64,000 nucleotides of DNA from assembly GCF_013041615.1 (NCBI RefSeq), contig NZ_JABEPQ010000004.1:298090-362089 (forward strand). The letters run 5' to 3'. The DNA comes from Knoellia koreensis. GTDB taxonomy: Bacteria; Actinomycetota; Actinomycetes; Actinomycetales; Dermatophilaceae. Positions 1-10,500 of the stretch are shown piece after piece. The translations under genes were made by a program, and so were the position numbers. Position 1 is the stretch's first letter. The number at the start of each line of letters is the position of its first letter. The notes beneath the pieces are model-generated. The model saw nothing but the letters and a program-made list of their open reading frames with translations. It made no database searches and was not told the DNA's origin.

Positions 1-1004
1 AGCCGCCCGCGCGAACCCGAGGACGTCGAGGCGTTCACGATCGTTCCGTCCGCCAGGACGAGGTGGATGTCCTCACCGATCCCAGCGAGCTGGAGGGACC
101 GTCGGGCGTTCGACTCCGCGTCGGCGACCGTGGCTCCGACGCCGAAACCGAAGCGGGTGCCCACCGGGGCGGAGAGTTCGCCGCCCAGCCGCCACCACTG
201 CCAGCGGCTGCGAGCCAACAGTCGCTCAACCGAGCCTCGAGTCGTGTGGATCAGTTGGGTGCCGTCCTCAGCCTCTGCTGCCGTCCCATGGACAGCGGCG
301 GCCAGGGCTGTCGCGGCGGAACGCAGCTTGCGCTTGTTGCCGCGGGCCGCCGAATCTGCGGTGAGGGCGGCGACCGCGGTCTGCGCGTCCTCGCCGCGGA
401 CCACGCGGTCCGTGAGGGCAGCCGTGAGCAGACTGTCGCGCAGCGCGGACCTCGTGTGCTGGACGCGCACAACCGGTATGCCGCGGGACTCGAGCTCCCG
501 AGCGACCGAGCCGAGGCAGGTGAGGCAGAGCTCCACCTCCCCCCTTCGGTAGAGCTGCTCATGGAACTCCATGACGTCTGCGGTCGAACGCGTCGAGCGC
601 GTTCCCGGGGACTGGATCGACAGCACATGCTCCGGCGGGTCGAAGCCGAGGTCTTCGAAGCCTTCCCGGGCAAGATCCTCCGGGATCGTGTCGAGACTCA
701 ACCGTGGCAGCGTCCCTTGGCGCTCCGAGAGCAGGAGCGCCAAGGTTCGGTACAGGTCAATCCCGCCGTGAGGCACGTACTGCGCCCGGCTGTGAAGTCC
801 AGGACGTCGTTCCCGCGTCAGTTCGTAGGGCACAAGGCCCGTGAAGAGAAGCACGTTGCAGACCGCATCGAGCTCTGCCGCGAGATCCGCCGCCTGCTCG
901 AGGACGTCATAAGAGCGCACCAAGATCTGCCCCGACATGGACAGGTCGGCCGCGACCTGCTGCAGACGCGCCGTCGAGTCCGCCGACCCCACCACACCGA
1001 TCAT
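1..1004 (-). CDS. Regulator-like protein with GGDEF-like C-terminal fold (3' end outside window)
   Basis: Open minus-strand frame from ATG 1004 to the window edge without a stop, about 334 codons visible. An in-frame GTG at 1013 lies too close to the GAGGGG ribosome site at 1015-1020, so ATG 1004 is preferred. The N-terminal 200 residues look like a Rossmann-type sensing domain with no motif I can name. The visible C-terminal part has FGFGVGATVADAESNARRSL (about residues 292-311), resembling the end of degenerate GGDEF / GTP-cyclohydrolase-III-like domains in some uncharacterised regulators. A DNA-binding domain, if any, lies beyond the edge. The coding call is secure from continuous sense reading; the function is inference. 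A palindrome overlaps its probable start of transcription. Confidence 0.6.
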   Translation of the reverse strand, partial: MIGVVGSADSTARLQQVAADLSMSGQILVRSYDVLEQAADLAAELDAVCNVLLFTGLVPYELTRERRPGLHSRAQYVPHGGIDLYRTLALLLSERQGTLPRLSLDTIPEDLAREGFEDLGFDPPEHVLSIQSPGTRSTRSTADVMEFHEQLYRRGEVELCLTCLGSVARELESRGIPVVRVQHTRSALRDSLLTAALTDRVVRGEDAQTAVAALTADSAARGNKRKLRSAATALAAAVHGTAAEAEDGTQLIHTTRGSVERLLARSRWQWWRLGGELSAPVGTRFGFGVGATVADAESNARRSLQLAGIGEDIHLVLADGTIVNASTSSGSRGR

Positions 1005-1020
1005 GAGCGACACATCCCCT

Positions 1021-1047
1021 CGAACGTCAATTACGTCCGAAATTATG
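1021..1047 (-). promoter_or_regulatory. Candidate promoter and operator of the first gene
   Basis: Reading the minus strand, a -10-like CATAAT (1047-1042) is followed by the imperfect palindrome CGGACGT-aattg-ACGTTCG (1039-1021, one mismatch), then the GAGGGG ribosome site and ATG 1004. The palindrome would cover the transcription start, fitting repression, perhaps autoregulation. I see no convincing -35 at normal spacing. Confidence 0.4.
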
Positions 1048-2242
1048 CACGCTCCTGCAGCCAGGCTCATGCAAGCGGCCCTTATCGCGCCGGAGCAGAT
1101 CCCACTCGTGGACCAAACCGAAGAGTTTCGGCTCGCAGGCCACAGCTGCTGGGTGACCTCGTGCCAGACCTGAAGAGGCGTGGGGACTCGGCGGGCCACG
1201 CCAAAGGGGGATCGGGCAAGCGGCGCACGCTCACTCAGCTCGGCGCCGACCCACCGTTCACGGGAGGGCAGCGGACGCGGAGTGATCGACACGATATTGA
1301 TGTCGTCGCGGTGACCGTGTAGGCGAGTCTCGTCGCCCTTTGGTGATCGTGACGCGCGTTCGCTCCCGACCTCCAACGGCCCCTGCGGGGCACACTTGGC
1401 CAAGCAGACTCCCAATCTTGTCTGGACGATCCGCCCGCGAAGTTCTCTTGGACTGCGGAGACGGGCCTGAGGGGTCCTCCCCCGCTGTGGGTCGGTTCGC
1501 GCTCAAGCTGGCTCTGGCCCGCGGAGGCGTCCTCATGCGGACGCTCCAGCAAGCCGCCGTCGGGGACAACTGGGGTGGTGCCGCTGGGTAGCCGCGACGA
1601 GTTACGCGGCGCTGGACAGGCCCTCAGCCGCGACACCAAAACGATGACGGCCCCGGTGATTGACCTCCAGGCCCACGAACCGGCGTGGGTCGCCCTCGGT
1701 GCGGGCGTGCGCACACCTGCCGAGGGTCAGCGGACAGCCTGCTCTCCCTACGAGGGCGGGCTCGACGGCGTGGGCTGGAATCGACGCGAGGTCGGCTCTT
1801 TGGGGGGGATTCCCACCTTCATGTCTGTTGTCTGCGGCACGGCGGAACGCGCTGGCGCACAGTGTGCGTCGACCGAAACCTCTGGCACGTGTCCCAAAGT
1901 GGAAGGCGAAGGTGAGCACGGCGTCGTACCGCCCAGTTGGACGCATGCGTCATGGGGTCCGTGCGTGGAGCCGGGACCAAGAGAAGCCATGGTCGGGGCG
2001 ACCTCATCCGAACAGGCAGCGCTCTTCAGTCCCTGTCATCGGGTGTCATGTACCCAAACCATCACTCAGTGGCTGCCGAGTTCCGAGGAGGTCACGAGCG
2101 TGGGGATCAGGAGGCCGGTGATGTCCCTGACGCGGTGACCGCGCGCCTCCTCGTCGACGACACCCGGATGGGGAAGTCTTTTGCTGGTCCTAGGAAACTG
2201 AGACGGCCTCGGTGCAGCCCGTCGAGTGGAGAGGTGTGAGCG
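1048..2242. other. Gene-poor stretch between partial regulator and Gabija
   Basis: About 1.2 kb in which all open frames on both strands read as low-complexity arginine, serine or proline-rich translation typical of shadow frames. No tRNA, insertion-sequence end or recognisable protein motif was found. It could be an old junction of the island or decayed coding sequence. A ribosome site GGAGAGG (2228-2234) at its right end belongs to gajA. Confidence 0.4.
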
Positions 2243-4318
2243 GTGGGCTCAGCAGTGGCAGAGAACCGTCCCAATGCGACAGATGCGGACGGCCCGAGCA
2301 TGGGTGTCTCCACGATGTACCTGAAGGAACTCACCATCCGCGGGTTCCGATCCTGCGCGGACGTGAGGGTCCCGCTCTCGCCCGGTGTGACGTTATTGGT
2401 TGGCGAGAATAACTCGGGCAAGTCGAATGTGATTGAGGCGCTTCGACTCTCAACGGCGCCGCTGAATGGGCGACGCACGCGCTACTTCGACGTCGACGAC
2501 GTGACACGTGGACACGTCGGACCTGTGACGGTGACCGCCAGATTTGCCGGGCTGACCGCCTTTCAGCGCGCGCACTTCATCGGCGCGCTCGAGCTCGACA
2601 CCAACGAAGCCGTCCATTGCACGATTTACCGGCCACCTACGGACAGCATCTCTCGCGGGCGCGTCGACTATCTAGTTGGCGCGACGGCCGCGCCCGATCC
2701 TGAGCCCGAGAAGCGCGATCACATCAACCACGTTTACCTCACACCCCTACGTGACGCGCAACGTGAACTCGACTCCTACTCAGGGACGAGACTCGCTCGC
2801 ATCATCCAGTACCTAGCGACCCCGGAGGAGCAGGACGACTTCGTCAGCACGGCCACCGCCTCCATGAACGAGCTGGCCGGCCACCCGGTGGTGAGGGGCG
2901 TACAGGCAGCGATCCAGAGCCATTTGACCGGGCTGACTGCTCCTGGGCGCGAGCAGTCCATGGATGCCGCGTACGACCCGCCCGAGCTCGTACGTCTCGC
3001 TAGGAATCTGCGCCTGAAGATGGCGGAGGCTGGGCTCAGCGCTGCGAACCTCAGCGAGTCCGGTCTGGGCTACGCCAACTTGCTGTTCATGGCGACCGTC
3101 ATACTCGAGCTCCAGAAGTCCAAAGAGTCCGAACTCACCTTGTTCCTGGTCGAGGAGCCGGAGGCTCATCTCCATCCGCAGCTGCAGTCGGTTCTTCTTC
3201 AGTTTCTCGTCGACCAGGCCGCGCAATCCGCGAGTGGTGACGCCCTCGCACCAGCCGGCCGAATTCAGGTGATCGCCACTACTCACTCGCCTAACTTGGC
3301 TAGCGCTGTGGGAATCGAAGACATTGTCGTGTTGCGTCCTCGCTCCGTCGACACAGGTACCGGTGCCGCGGGTTCCACGGCCGTCATCCCACTTGCCGTA
3401 TTGCCTCTGACCACCGACGAGCAGCGCAAGGTTAACCAGTACCTCGACGCCAGCCGCTCCGAGCTCCTCTTTGCACGACGAGCCGTCCTTGTCGAAGGCA
3501 TTGCCGAAGCGGTCTTGCTTCCGGTCCTGGCACGCAAGTGCGTCTTCGCCGGCACCTCAGACAATGAGATCGCCGCAAGGCGTGCGTTCGCCGGCGTCTC
3601 CCTCATCACCGTTGGTTCGGTGGATTTCAAGCCCTACATGAAGGTCCTCCTCTCGGCAGTCGATGGGCACCGACTCGTCGATTCGCTGTGCGTCGTCACC
3701 GACGCCGATCCGGCGCTGCCCGAGACGCAGACTTCGGCACCTGAAGTCTCCGACCAGTTCCAGCAGGAGAACGGGGCGGACGACGACGATCGCCGCGGGA
3801 GCGACCAACAACCCGATACAAATCGCGAACGAACCGAGGAGCCGGCGGCGACCCCGGGCCACGAGCCGTCTGGACAGTTCCCGAGCGACGAGGGCGCGGA
3901 CGGCGACGAGTACGGCAACGAAGAAGCGGTCGAGGACGAGGAGACCGCGTACAACCGGGCAGCGGACCTCCAGGCGCTCGTCGAGGATCTGGACGCGGCG
4001 GATATCGTTCACATCGCCGAGGCTCCCCACACGCTCGAGGCAGACCTGCTGCAGCCAGGTGAGGACAACCGGACTCTCCTCGGACAGGCATATGTGCGCC
4101 AGAAGCCCCGATCAATAAAGGTGTGGAAGGCGATCGCCGCCGCCGATGACCCGCCGCAGGCGTTCTACGAGAAACTCCGCGCGAACAAGCGCCTGATCAG
4201 CAAGGGCGAGTTTGCGCATGACGTCGCGCAACTCATCGCGGCAGGCGACCCATTCACTTGCCCGGAATACCTTGAGCAAGCCATCACCTTCATCACGACA
4301 CCCTCCGCGAATGCCTGA
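2243..4318 (+). CDS. gajA: GajA: OLD-family ATPase / TOPRIM nuclease of a Gabija defence system
   Basis: Sequence-specific DNA-nicking endonuclease subunit of the Gabija anti-phage system; ATP and nucleotides keep the family inactive until phage activity depletes them. The N-terminal ABC-type ATPase has Walker A GENNSGKS (residues 54-61), a signature-like SGLGYANL, Walker B LFLVEEPEAHLHP and the H-loop ATTHSPN. The C-terminal TOPRIM domain has VEG.AE (E418) and the DAD motif (D487, D489), with KGEF near the end. At 691 aa it is longer than classical GajA (about 580), because of a leader of some 25 residues and a strongly acidic, low-complexity insert at about 493-575, right after DAD. GTG start with GGAGAGG upstream; ATG 2300 is an alternative giving MGVSTMYLKEL. 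Overlaps gajB by 8 bp. Confidence 0.88.
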   Translation: MGSAVAENRPNATDADGPSMGVSTMYLKELTIRGFRSCADVRVPLSPGVTLLVGENNSGKSNVIEALRLSTAPLNGRRTRYFDVDDVTRGHVGPVTVTARFAGLTAFQRAHFIGALELDTNEAVHCTIYRPPTDSISRGRVDYLVGATAAPDPEPEKRDHINHVYLTPLRDAQRELDSYSGTRLARIIQYLATPEEQDDFVSTATASMNELAGHPVVRGVQAAIQSHLTGLTAPGREQSMDAAYDPPELVRLARNLRLKMAEAGLSAANLSESGLGYANLLFMATVILELQKSKESELTLFLVEEPEAHLHPQLQSVLLQFLVDQAAQSASGDALAPAGRIQVIATTHSPNLASAVGIEDIVVLRPRSVDTGTGAAGSTAVIPLAVLPLTTDEQRKVNQYLDASRSELLFARRAVLVEGIAEAVLLPVLARKCVFAGTSDNEIAARRAFAGVSLITVGSVDFKPYMKVLLSAVDGHRLVDSLCVVTDADPALPETQTSAPEVSDQFQQENGADDDDRRGSDQQPDTNRERTEEPAATPGHEPSGQFPSDEGADGDEYGNEEAVEDEETAYNRAADLQALVEDLDAADIVHIAEAPHTLEADLLQPGEDNRTLLGQAYVRQKPRSIKVWKAIAAADDPPQAFYEKLRANKRLISKGEFAHDVAQLIAAGDPFTCPEYLEQAITFITTPSANA

Positions 4319-6032
4319 CGTCACTTTCACCGACGCGCAGTTGGCGTTGATCCGGGCGGAGACAGCGACGTACGTAGAAGCCTGCCCTGGGGCTGGCAAG
4401 ACCCAAGCCATCGTCCAGCGATTCATCGATCGGCCCCTCACACACCCACGCAAGGGCATCGGATTGATCTCGTTTACGAACGCCGCCATAGACGAAGCCC
4501 GGGCTCGCTGTACGACCGAGCCCGCGCTTAAGGAGGCGCCGAACTTCGTCGGAACCATCGACGGCTTCATCAACCGCTTCTTGGTCGGTCCCACCTTCCT
4601 TGCGCGCCGGGGCTTCGCTCCCCGGTTTCACGAGTCATGGTCCGCGGTCCCCCACAGCTTGGTCAAGGTGAGCGGAGTTCAGTTGAGCGCCAGCCTCGAC
4701 TGGTTCGCCGTCCGCGATGGCGCCGCGCACCTCAGCCCAGAACGAGTGCCGATCGAACGCCGCAGGGCGGCCGCCAGTCTCCCGTCACCGGACCTGGCAA
4801 GGCTCGAGGGGGAGGCGATGAGGATCTGGAACCGGTTCGTCGAACGTGGAACGCTGAGTGCCTCGGCTGCCAGAGTCGCGATGCGGTCCTACCTCACCGA
4901 CCCCAAGCGCCGAGAGAAGCTGGGAGCTTTGCTCTCGGACAGGTTCGTGGAAGTCATCGTCGACGAGGTCCAGGACTGCAGTGCGGACGACATCCTCGTT
5001 CTCGACTTCCTACACGAGTTCGGCGTGACGATCATTGCCGTCGGTGACCCTGACCAGTCGATCTACGGGTTCAGATCCGATGCGCCGGCCGACATCACCA
5101 CCTTCGTGAGCAAGCTCGCGGAAGGGGAGCGTCTCAACGGGAACTTTCGCTCGTCGCCGGCCATTTGTGCCGCCGTCGATAGCCTGCGTACGGGATCCGA
5201 ACGGGACGATCCCATCGGCCGCCATGCCGAGGTCAAATCCCCTGTGGTCTTGCTGTCGTACAACCGCCGCCAGAGCCTTCCCCAGTTGATCGCCAGCGTC
5301 ATCGAAGCGCATGACATCTCCCGGAAAGACCTCATCGTGCTCGCTCACAGTGCTGATCACGCACGGGTCGCAGCCGGTGCGCCTGGTAGCGGATCAGACT
5401 CCACGAGCAAGCTCATTGTCTTGGCGCGAGCCCACCACCTGATCAGCGATCCCCATCGGTCCGGAGCAGAACGGGTCGCAGCCATGAGGTCGCTCGAGCG
5501 AACCATTCGGGAGCTCGGTGTCTCCGAAGTTGTCGAGCTGGACCATCCTGACTACCTCGATGCGTGCGGACTCTCCGAACGTACCTTCCGAGAGGGATGC
5601 CTCCGACTCGCCGCGGCTCTACCCCGGCCATTTGAGATGAAGCCGTCCGAGTTCCGGGCCGCTTTGGCAGCACTCACGGACTCTCATGCGCAACTGCGGT
5701 GGACGTCGCAGCCTCTCAGATCCCCGCCGGGCGATACCTGGCCAAGCCCGCCCGCGGTTCAACCGGAAGGTGCTACCTCGTTTGCACATTCAACGATCCA
5801 CGGCCTCAAAGGGCGACAGTCGCCAGCAGTGGCCTTGGTCATCCCCGAGAGCCGAGCCGAGGGTGACGGTGTGCAGCAGTGGTGTGGGGGGCTGAGTGGG
5901 GAGGAACGACGCGTGCTGTACGTCGGGGCGTCGCGTGCCGAGCGGCTGTTGATCGTTGCAGCCCATGAGTCGACCTTTGACGCTGTGAAGGCGCGGCTGG
6001 AAGCCGACGGAGTTCCGACGGAAGTCCCGTGA
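4311..6032 (+). CDS. gajB: GajB: UvrD/PcrA-like SF1 helicase of the Gabija system
   Basis: Partner of GajA: a superfamily 1A helicase-like ATPase thought to sense DNA ends or single strands and to activate GajA by using up nucleotides. The 573-aa protein shows Walker A ACPGAGKT, motif Ia ISFTNAAIDEAR, motif II VIVDEVQD, motif III GDPDQSIYGFR, motif IV NGNFRSSP, motif V HSTIHGLKG and motif VI LYVGASRA. The ATG at 4311 overlaps the gajA stop by 8 bp, showing translational coupling; a longer frame from 4212 lies inside gajA and is not used. GajB of the type system is about 490 aa, so this one is moderately long. All helicase motifs look intact. An isolated UvrD-like helicase is the only alternative, and the pairing with an OLD nuclease argues against that. 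Confidence 0.87.
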   Translation: MPDVTFTDAQLALIRAETATYVEACPGAGKTQAIVQRFIDRPLTHPRKGIGLISFTNAAIDEARARCTTEPALKEAPNFVGTIDGFINRFLVGPTFLARRGFAPRFHESWSAVPHSLVKVSGVQLSASLDWFAVRDGAAHLSPERVPIERRRAAASLPSPDLARLEGEAMRIWNRFVERGTLSASAARVAMRSYLTDPKRREKLGALLSDRFVEVIVDEVQDCSADDILVLDFLHEFGVTIIAVGDPDQSIYGFRSDAPADITTFVSKLAEGERLNGNFRSSPAICAAVDSLRTGSERDDPIGRHAEVKSPVVLLSYNRRQSLPQLIASVIEAHDISRKDLIVLAHSADHARVAAGAPGSGSDSTSKLIVLARAHHLISDPHRSGAERVAAMRSLERTIRELGVSEVVELDHPDYLDACGLSERTFREGCLRLAAALPRPFEMKPSEFRAALAALTDSHAQLRWTSQPLRSPPGDTWPSPPAVQPEGATSFAHSTIHGLKGRQSPAVALVIPESRAEGDGVQQWCGGLSGEERRVLYVGASRAERLLIVAAHESTFDAVKARLEADGVPTEVP

Positions 6033-7233
6033 CGATCATGGCGATCTGATCGGGCTCTGAGGGGAGATCCCACGCCCACGCGCCTCGCTGCCCGCCGATA
6101 CCTGCTCACGCTGCTGTCCCGCGAACGCTAGGTCGACGGTGGGACTCGCTGGCGGACGTTGACCCTGCCTCCGTGCCGGCCAGCCTGGTGTCGGGTGACC
6201 AGCCGTCGGGGCTGGCGCGACTGTGAGAAGGTCTAGGCAGTGAGGCGCCACCGGCTTGGTCGGCCATCGCCCTTAGGTCCCGCGTCGGTCAGGCTCGAGT
6301 CGTCTGCGGCCGCGGACACCCGCCTTTGGGCGCGGCGGCCAGATCATCCTCAACAAGCGCGCCCTCGTCGACGACATCGTCGACAGCCTCCTGACGCGCA
6401 TCATCGGCGAGCGCAGGTCCGCCATCGTCATCGTCATCATGCTCAACCAAACTCGCCCCGTGCAGAGGGAAGGAAATCACCGACCTGTCTCACACGATCC
6501 TGACGCACAGGGCGCCGCCAACCATCGCGGCTTTCTCTGCAACCTCCGCTCCCGCCCTCTTGAGTTGCTGGCAGAGCTCAGCTCAGAGCGCAGAACTCAG
6601 GTGTTGGTGTAAGCGACCACCACCCTGAATACCGACAATCCGCTTGTTCCTGAACCGCAGAATGGATCGCTAACTCGACATCTACAACGACAAGACCACA
6701 CGGCCTCTGGGGGCGCTTCGAGGGGGTCGTGCTCGCGGAGATGCCTTGAACGCTCAGCCGCTGTTTCTCGTGGACCTCGCGACCGCGCGCATGTATACCT
6801 GTCCCAAGGTGCTCGGCCTCGTCCTGCAACACCGGAACAGTCGCGATAACCGACGGCTCACTCAACACGTCGTGGATGAAGTCCTCCGCAGAGTCGACGC
6901 CCCGGTATCGATGTCTCAGGCGACTGAACTCGTGGCCGAGACCATCAAGATCGCCGGCCATCGCAGCGACAAGGGACCTACGGCCGCCAAGACTGTGTCG
7001 GGCGCCGAGGCCGACGAACCTTACGGCCCTAACTGAACTCTGCCAAAGTCACCAGACGAAGAACTGGACTGCAACCGAAGTGGGAGGGACGTCAATCCGC
7101 CGCTTGAGCGGCCCAGATCACCCGACTGCGAACTCAAAGACGAGTTTCTGAACCCGCCTGAGATCAGTCCTCCGGTGTCGGCGCCCGCGGCTACATTGCC
7201 TACATTCGCGAAGATGGCGACGATAGGACAGAG
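6033..7233. other. Degenerate stretch between Gabija and recBCD
   Basis: No convincing full gene. Two frames have coding-like composition but no family I can name: a startless run from about 6338 to 6612, beginning GGQIILNKRALVDDIVDSLL, and a 96-aa frame at 6746-7036 (TTG start) with a helical stretch around LTQHVVDEVLRRV. Both may be relics of genes lost from the island. No RNA gene or insertion-sequence end was seen. Confidence 0.35.
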
Positions 7234-7431
7234 ATGACGCAGCACGTTGATGGCTCATGGTCTGGATGGGACGGCGACACCATCGTCCAGCTCACAGACG
7301 GATCTGTATGGCGTCAGGATGAGTATCACTACGAGTATCGGTACGCTTACCGACCCAAGGCGACGGTGTCGAACGGCAAGATGCTGGTGGAGGGCATGAG
7401 CCGCGCCATCCGGGTCCGCAGACTGGCATAG
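7234..7431 (+). CDS. Small conserved hypothetical protein (65 aa)
   Basis: Compact 65-aa protein rich in aromatic residues, with the pattern SWSGWDGDT..QLTDGSVW and a Tyr-rich strand YHYEYRYAYRP, ending VEGM..AIRVRRL. This resembles a widespread small beta-rich bacterial family of unknown function, often seen as a domain or orphan near mobile or defence genes (recalled, not searched). AGGA at 7225-7228 precedes ATG 7234. The frame is open upstream back to a stop at 7159-7161, so a non-canonical earlier start is possible. It stands alone between Gabija and recC on the same strand. Confidence 0.55.
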   Translation: MTQHVDGSWSGWDGDTIVQLTDGSVWRQDEYHYEYRYAYRPKATVSNGKMLVEGMSRAIRVRRLA

Positions 7432-7589
7432 GATCCGAACGGATTCGCTTCCCCTCGCTGTGAAGGCTTGGCGTCGCCCGCAGGAATCCGTTTCGATGGC
7501 GTGGCCGCGGAGCGGCCTTTGCCACACTGACACGGTCGGGGCAGACCGCATCTTCGGTATTTGTCTGTGCCGCCCCCTAGATTTGCGGT

Positions 7590-10500
7590 GTGCCGATCGT
7601 CGTCCACCGCCGCGACCGCCCGGAGGCCCTCGCCGATGGGCTCGCCGCGATGCTGCGCGAGAACCCCGGCGACGTCTTCGACCCTGAGTGGGTCGTCGTT
7701 CCGGCGCAAGGCGTCCAGCGCTGGCTGATCCAGCGGCTCTCGCACGTCCTTGGCGCTGGCGGCGGGGACGACGGGGTGTGCGCGGGACTCGACCTTCGCA
7801 CCCCCGCGTCACTGGTGAGCATGCTTCTCGGACGCGATCGCGATGACCCGTGGATTGCGGACCGTCTCGTATGGCCGACGCTCGCCGCGGTCGATGAATG
7901 CATGGGCGCGCATGGGTTCGACGCGTTGACTCGGCATCTCGGCGGTGGTCCCCGGGCGGGCGATCCCCAGCTCGAGTGGCTCCGCCAGGCTCGGCAAACG
8001 CGGCGGTATGCCGTGGCACGACGTCTTGCTGGGCTTTTCTCCGCGTACGCGTGGCAGCGCCCGAGCATGCTAGCCGACTGGGAGGACGGCGGCGCGGGTG
8101 ATGGGTGCGGGGGGACGATCGACCCCGACCTGGCCTGGCAGCCGGAGCTATGGCGGCGTGTCCTAGCCCAAGCCGCCCGCCGGACCGGAGCCACCGAGTC
8201 GCCATCGGCGCGTCACGCCCGAGTTGTCAACGAACTGCGCAATGGCAGTGTGCAGTTCCCCGTACCCGGACGCATCAGCCTATTCGGGCACACGCAGCTT
8301 CCGGCGTCCGAGATCGAGCTGCTCGCCGCGCTCGGCGTCTCCCGCGAGGTCCACCTCTGGCTGCCCCATCCCTCCCCTGCCCTGTGGGAATCCGTGGCAG
8401 AGCACATCGCGGACGCTCACACCTTGCCCGGCCGCAGAGCGCGCGCCAACGACGACAGTGCAACCTACGCACAGCACCCACTTCTGGCGACCCTCGGCCG
8501 CGATATCCGCGAGCTCGAGCAAGGCCTGTTGGCGGCCGGCACGACAGTGGCGGACGTTTTGCTATCCCCCAACAGCGCGGACAACCCCTCGACACGCCTT
8601 GCCCTCCTTCAGGCAGACATCCGCGCCAACCGCGCCCCCGACCCGGCCCGCCCACTCGCTGCCGGCGACCTGTCAGTGCAGGTCCACTCCTGCCACGGGC
8701 TCTCCCACCAGGTCGAGGTCCTGCGCGAAGTGCTGACCCAACTTTTCCAGGACGACCCGACCCTCGAGCCGCGCGACGTCCTGGTCCTGTGCCCGGACGT
8801 AGAGCAGTTCGCGCCGCTCGTGCGCGCGGCATTCGGAAGCACCCTCTCGGCCCCTGCGGGCACCGCGCGCCACCCCGGCCACGGCCTGCGTGTCCAGCTT
8901 GCCGACCGGGAACTCGCCGCGACGAACCCGCTCGTCGAGCTCGCCCAGATCGTCGTCGGCCTCGTCGCCGGACGGGTCACCGCATCAGAGGTGCTGGGTC
9001 TCGCAGCGCACGAGGCGGTCGCCCGCCGCTTCGGGTTCGACGAGGACGACCTGGCAACGCTCGGCCACTGGGTCGCCGAGTCCGGCGCCCGCTGGGGCCT
9101 TGATGCCGCCCACCGGGGCGAGTACGGCCTGCGCGACCTCGCGGACAACACGTGGGCGAACGCGTTGGACCGGCTCGCGCTCGGCGTCGCCGTGGCTGCC
9201 GACTCAGACGCGGACGCCGCCGCGAACGCCCCCGTCGACGACATAGGCAGCAACGACATCGGCCGCGTCGGGCGCTTCCTCGAGCTCTTGGACCTGGTAC
9301 GTGCCGCTGCCGAACACGTCCGCCAGCCTTCCCTACAGGAGGGCACGCTCGGCCGGCTCAGCGCTGGCGAGTGGACCGACTGGCTCCGGGAGACGGTCAC
9401 CTCCCTGGGTGAGGTCGCACGGGAAGACCGCTGGCAGCGCGCGCAGTTCCTGTCCGAGCTCGCGACGATAGCCGCGGGAGGCGAGGGTCTGCCGCTACGC
9501 ATCAACGACATCGTGGTCCTGCTCGGGCAGCGTTGGGGAGCCCGGCCGACCCGGGCCAACTTCCGCACTGGCGCGATGACGGTCTGCACGATGGTTCCGA
9601 TGCGAACCATCCCGCACCGGGTCGTCGCCATCCTCGGCCTCGACGACGGCGCGTTCCCCCGCTCGCCGGTCGTCGACGGCGACGACGTTCTGGCCCGTCG
9701 GGCCCTGGTCGGTCAGCGCGACCCCCGCAGCGAGGACCGGCAGCTGCTCCTCGACGCGCTCATGTCAGCCTCCGACCACTTCGTGGCCCTCTACGCCGGG
9801 CACGACGAGCACACGGGGGCACGGCGGCCCCCGGCCGTCCCGCTCCAAGAGCTCATCTCCGCAGCCAACCGGACCGGCCAGGCACCCGCGACGTCGGCCG
9901 ACGCCAACGGGGTCGTCCGCGCTCATCCCCTCCAAGCCTTCGACGCACGCAACTTCGGACCCCAGCCCCCGATCCCTGGCGGCTCCTTCGACCGGGCCGC
10001 CCTCGAAGGGGCAGTCGCGTTGGGCGCGCACCGGCGCAGCGGGGACACGACCCGGCCGCTCATGGTCTCTGAGCCCCTCCCCGTCCAGCCAGTCAGCGCG
10101 CTCACCCTCGACGAGCTGACCCGGTTCTACGAGAACCCCGCCAGAGAGTTCTGCCGCCAACGGCTCGGCATCGCCGTCCCGCGCGAGGACGACGAACCGA
10201 CAGACCACATCCCGATCGGCCTCGACGGGCTGGAGACGTGGCAGATCGGTGACCGAGTCCTGCGAGCGGTCCTCGACGGCGGCGACCCCACAACTGCCCT
10301 AGAGCGCGAGCAGCTGGCCGGGACTCTACCACCGGTCGCGCTCGGCGGGAGGCTCCGGCAGGAGATCGCTGGCACGGTCGCTGCCATCGCGCGCGGCGTC
10401 GACACCGGGGCTCGGCGCTCCGTCGAGGTTCGGATCGACCTGCCCTCCGGCCTCCGCGTCACCGGTGTCGTGAGCGGCGTCGAGGACCATCGACTCACCC

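Noticed and set aside
63..1322. 419-aa plus-strand open frame
   Set aside because: It shares codon boundaries with the minus-strand partial gene, whose translation is far more protein-like; the plus frame is Arg/Gly-rich without motifs.
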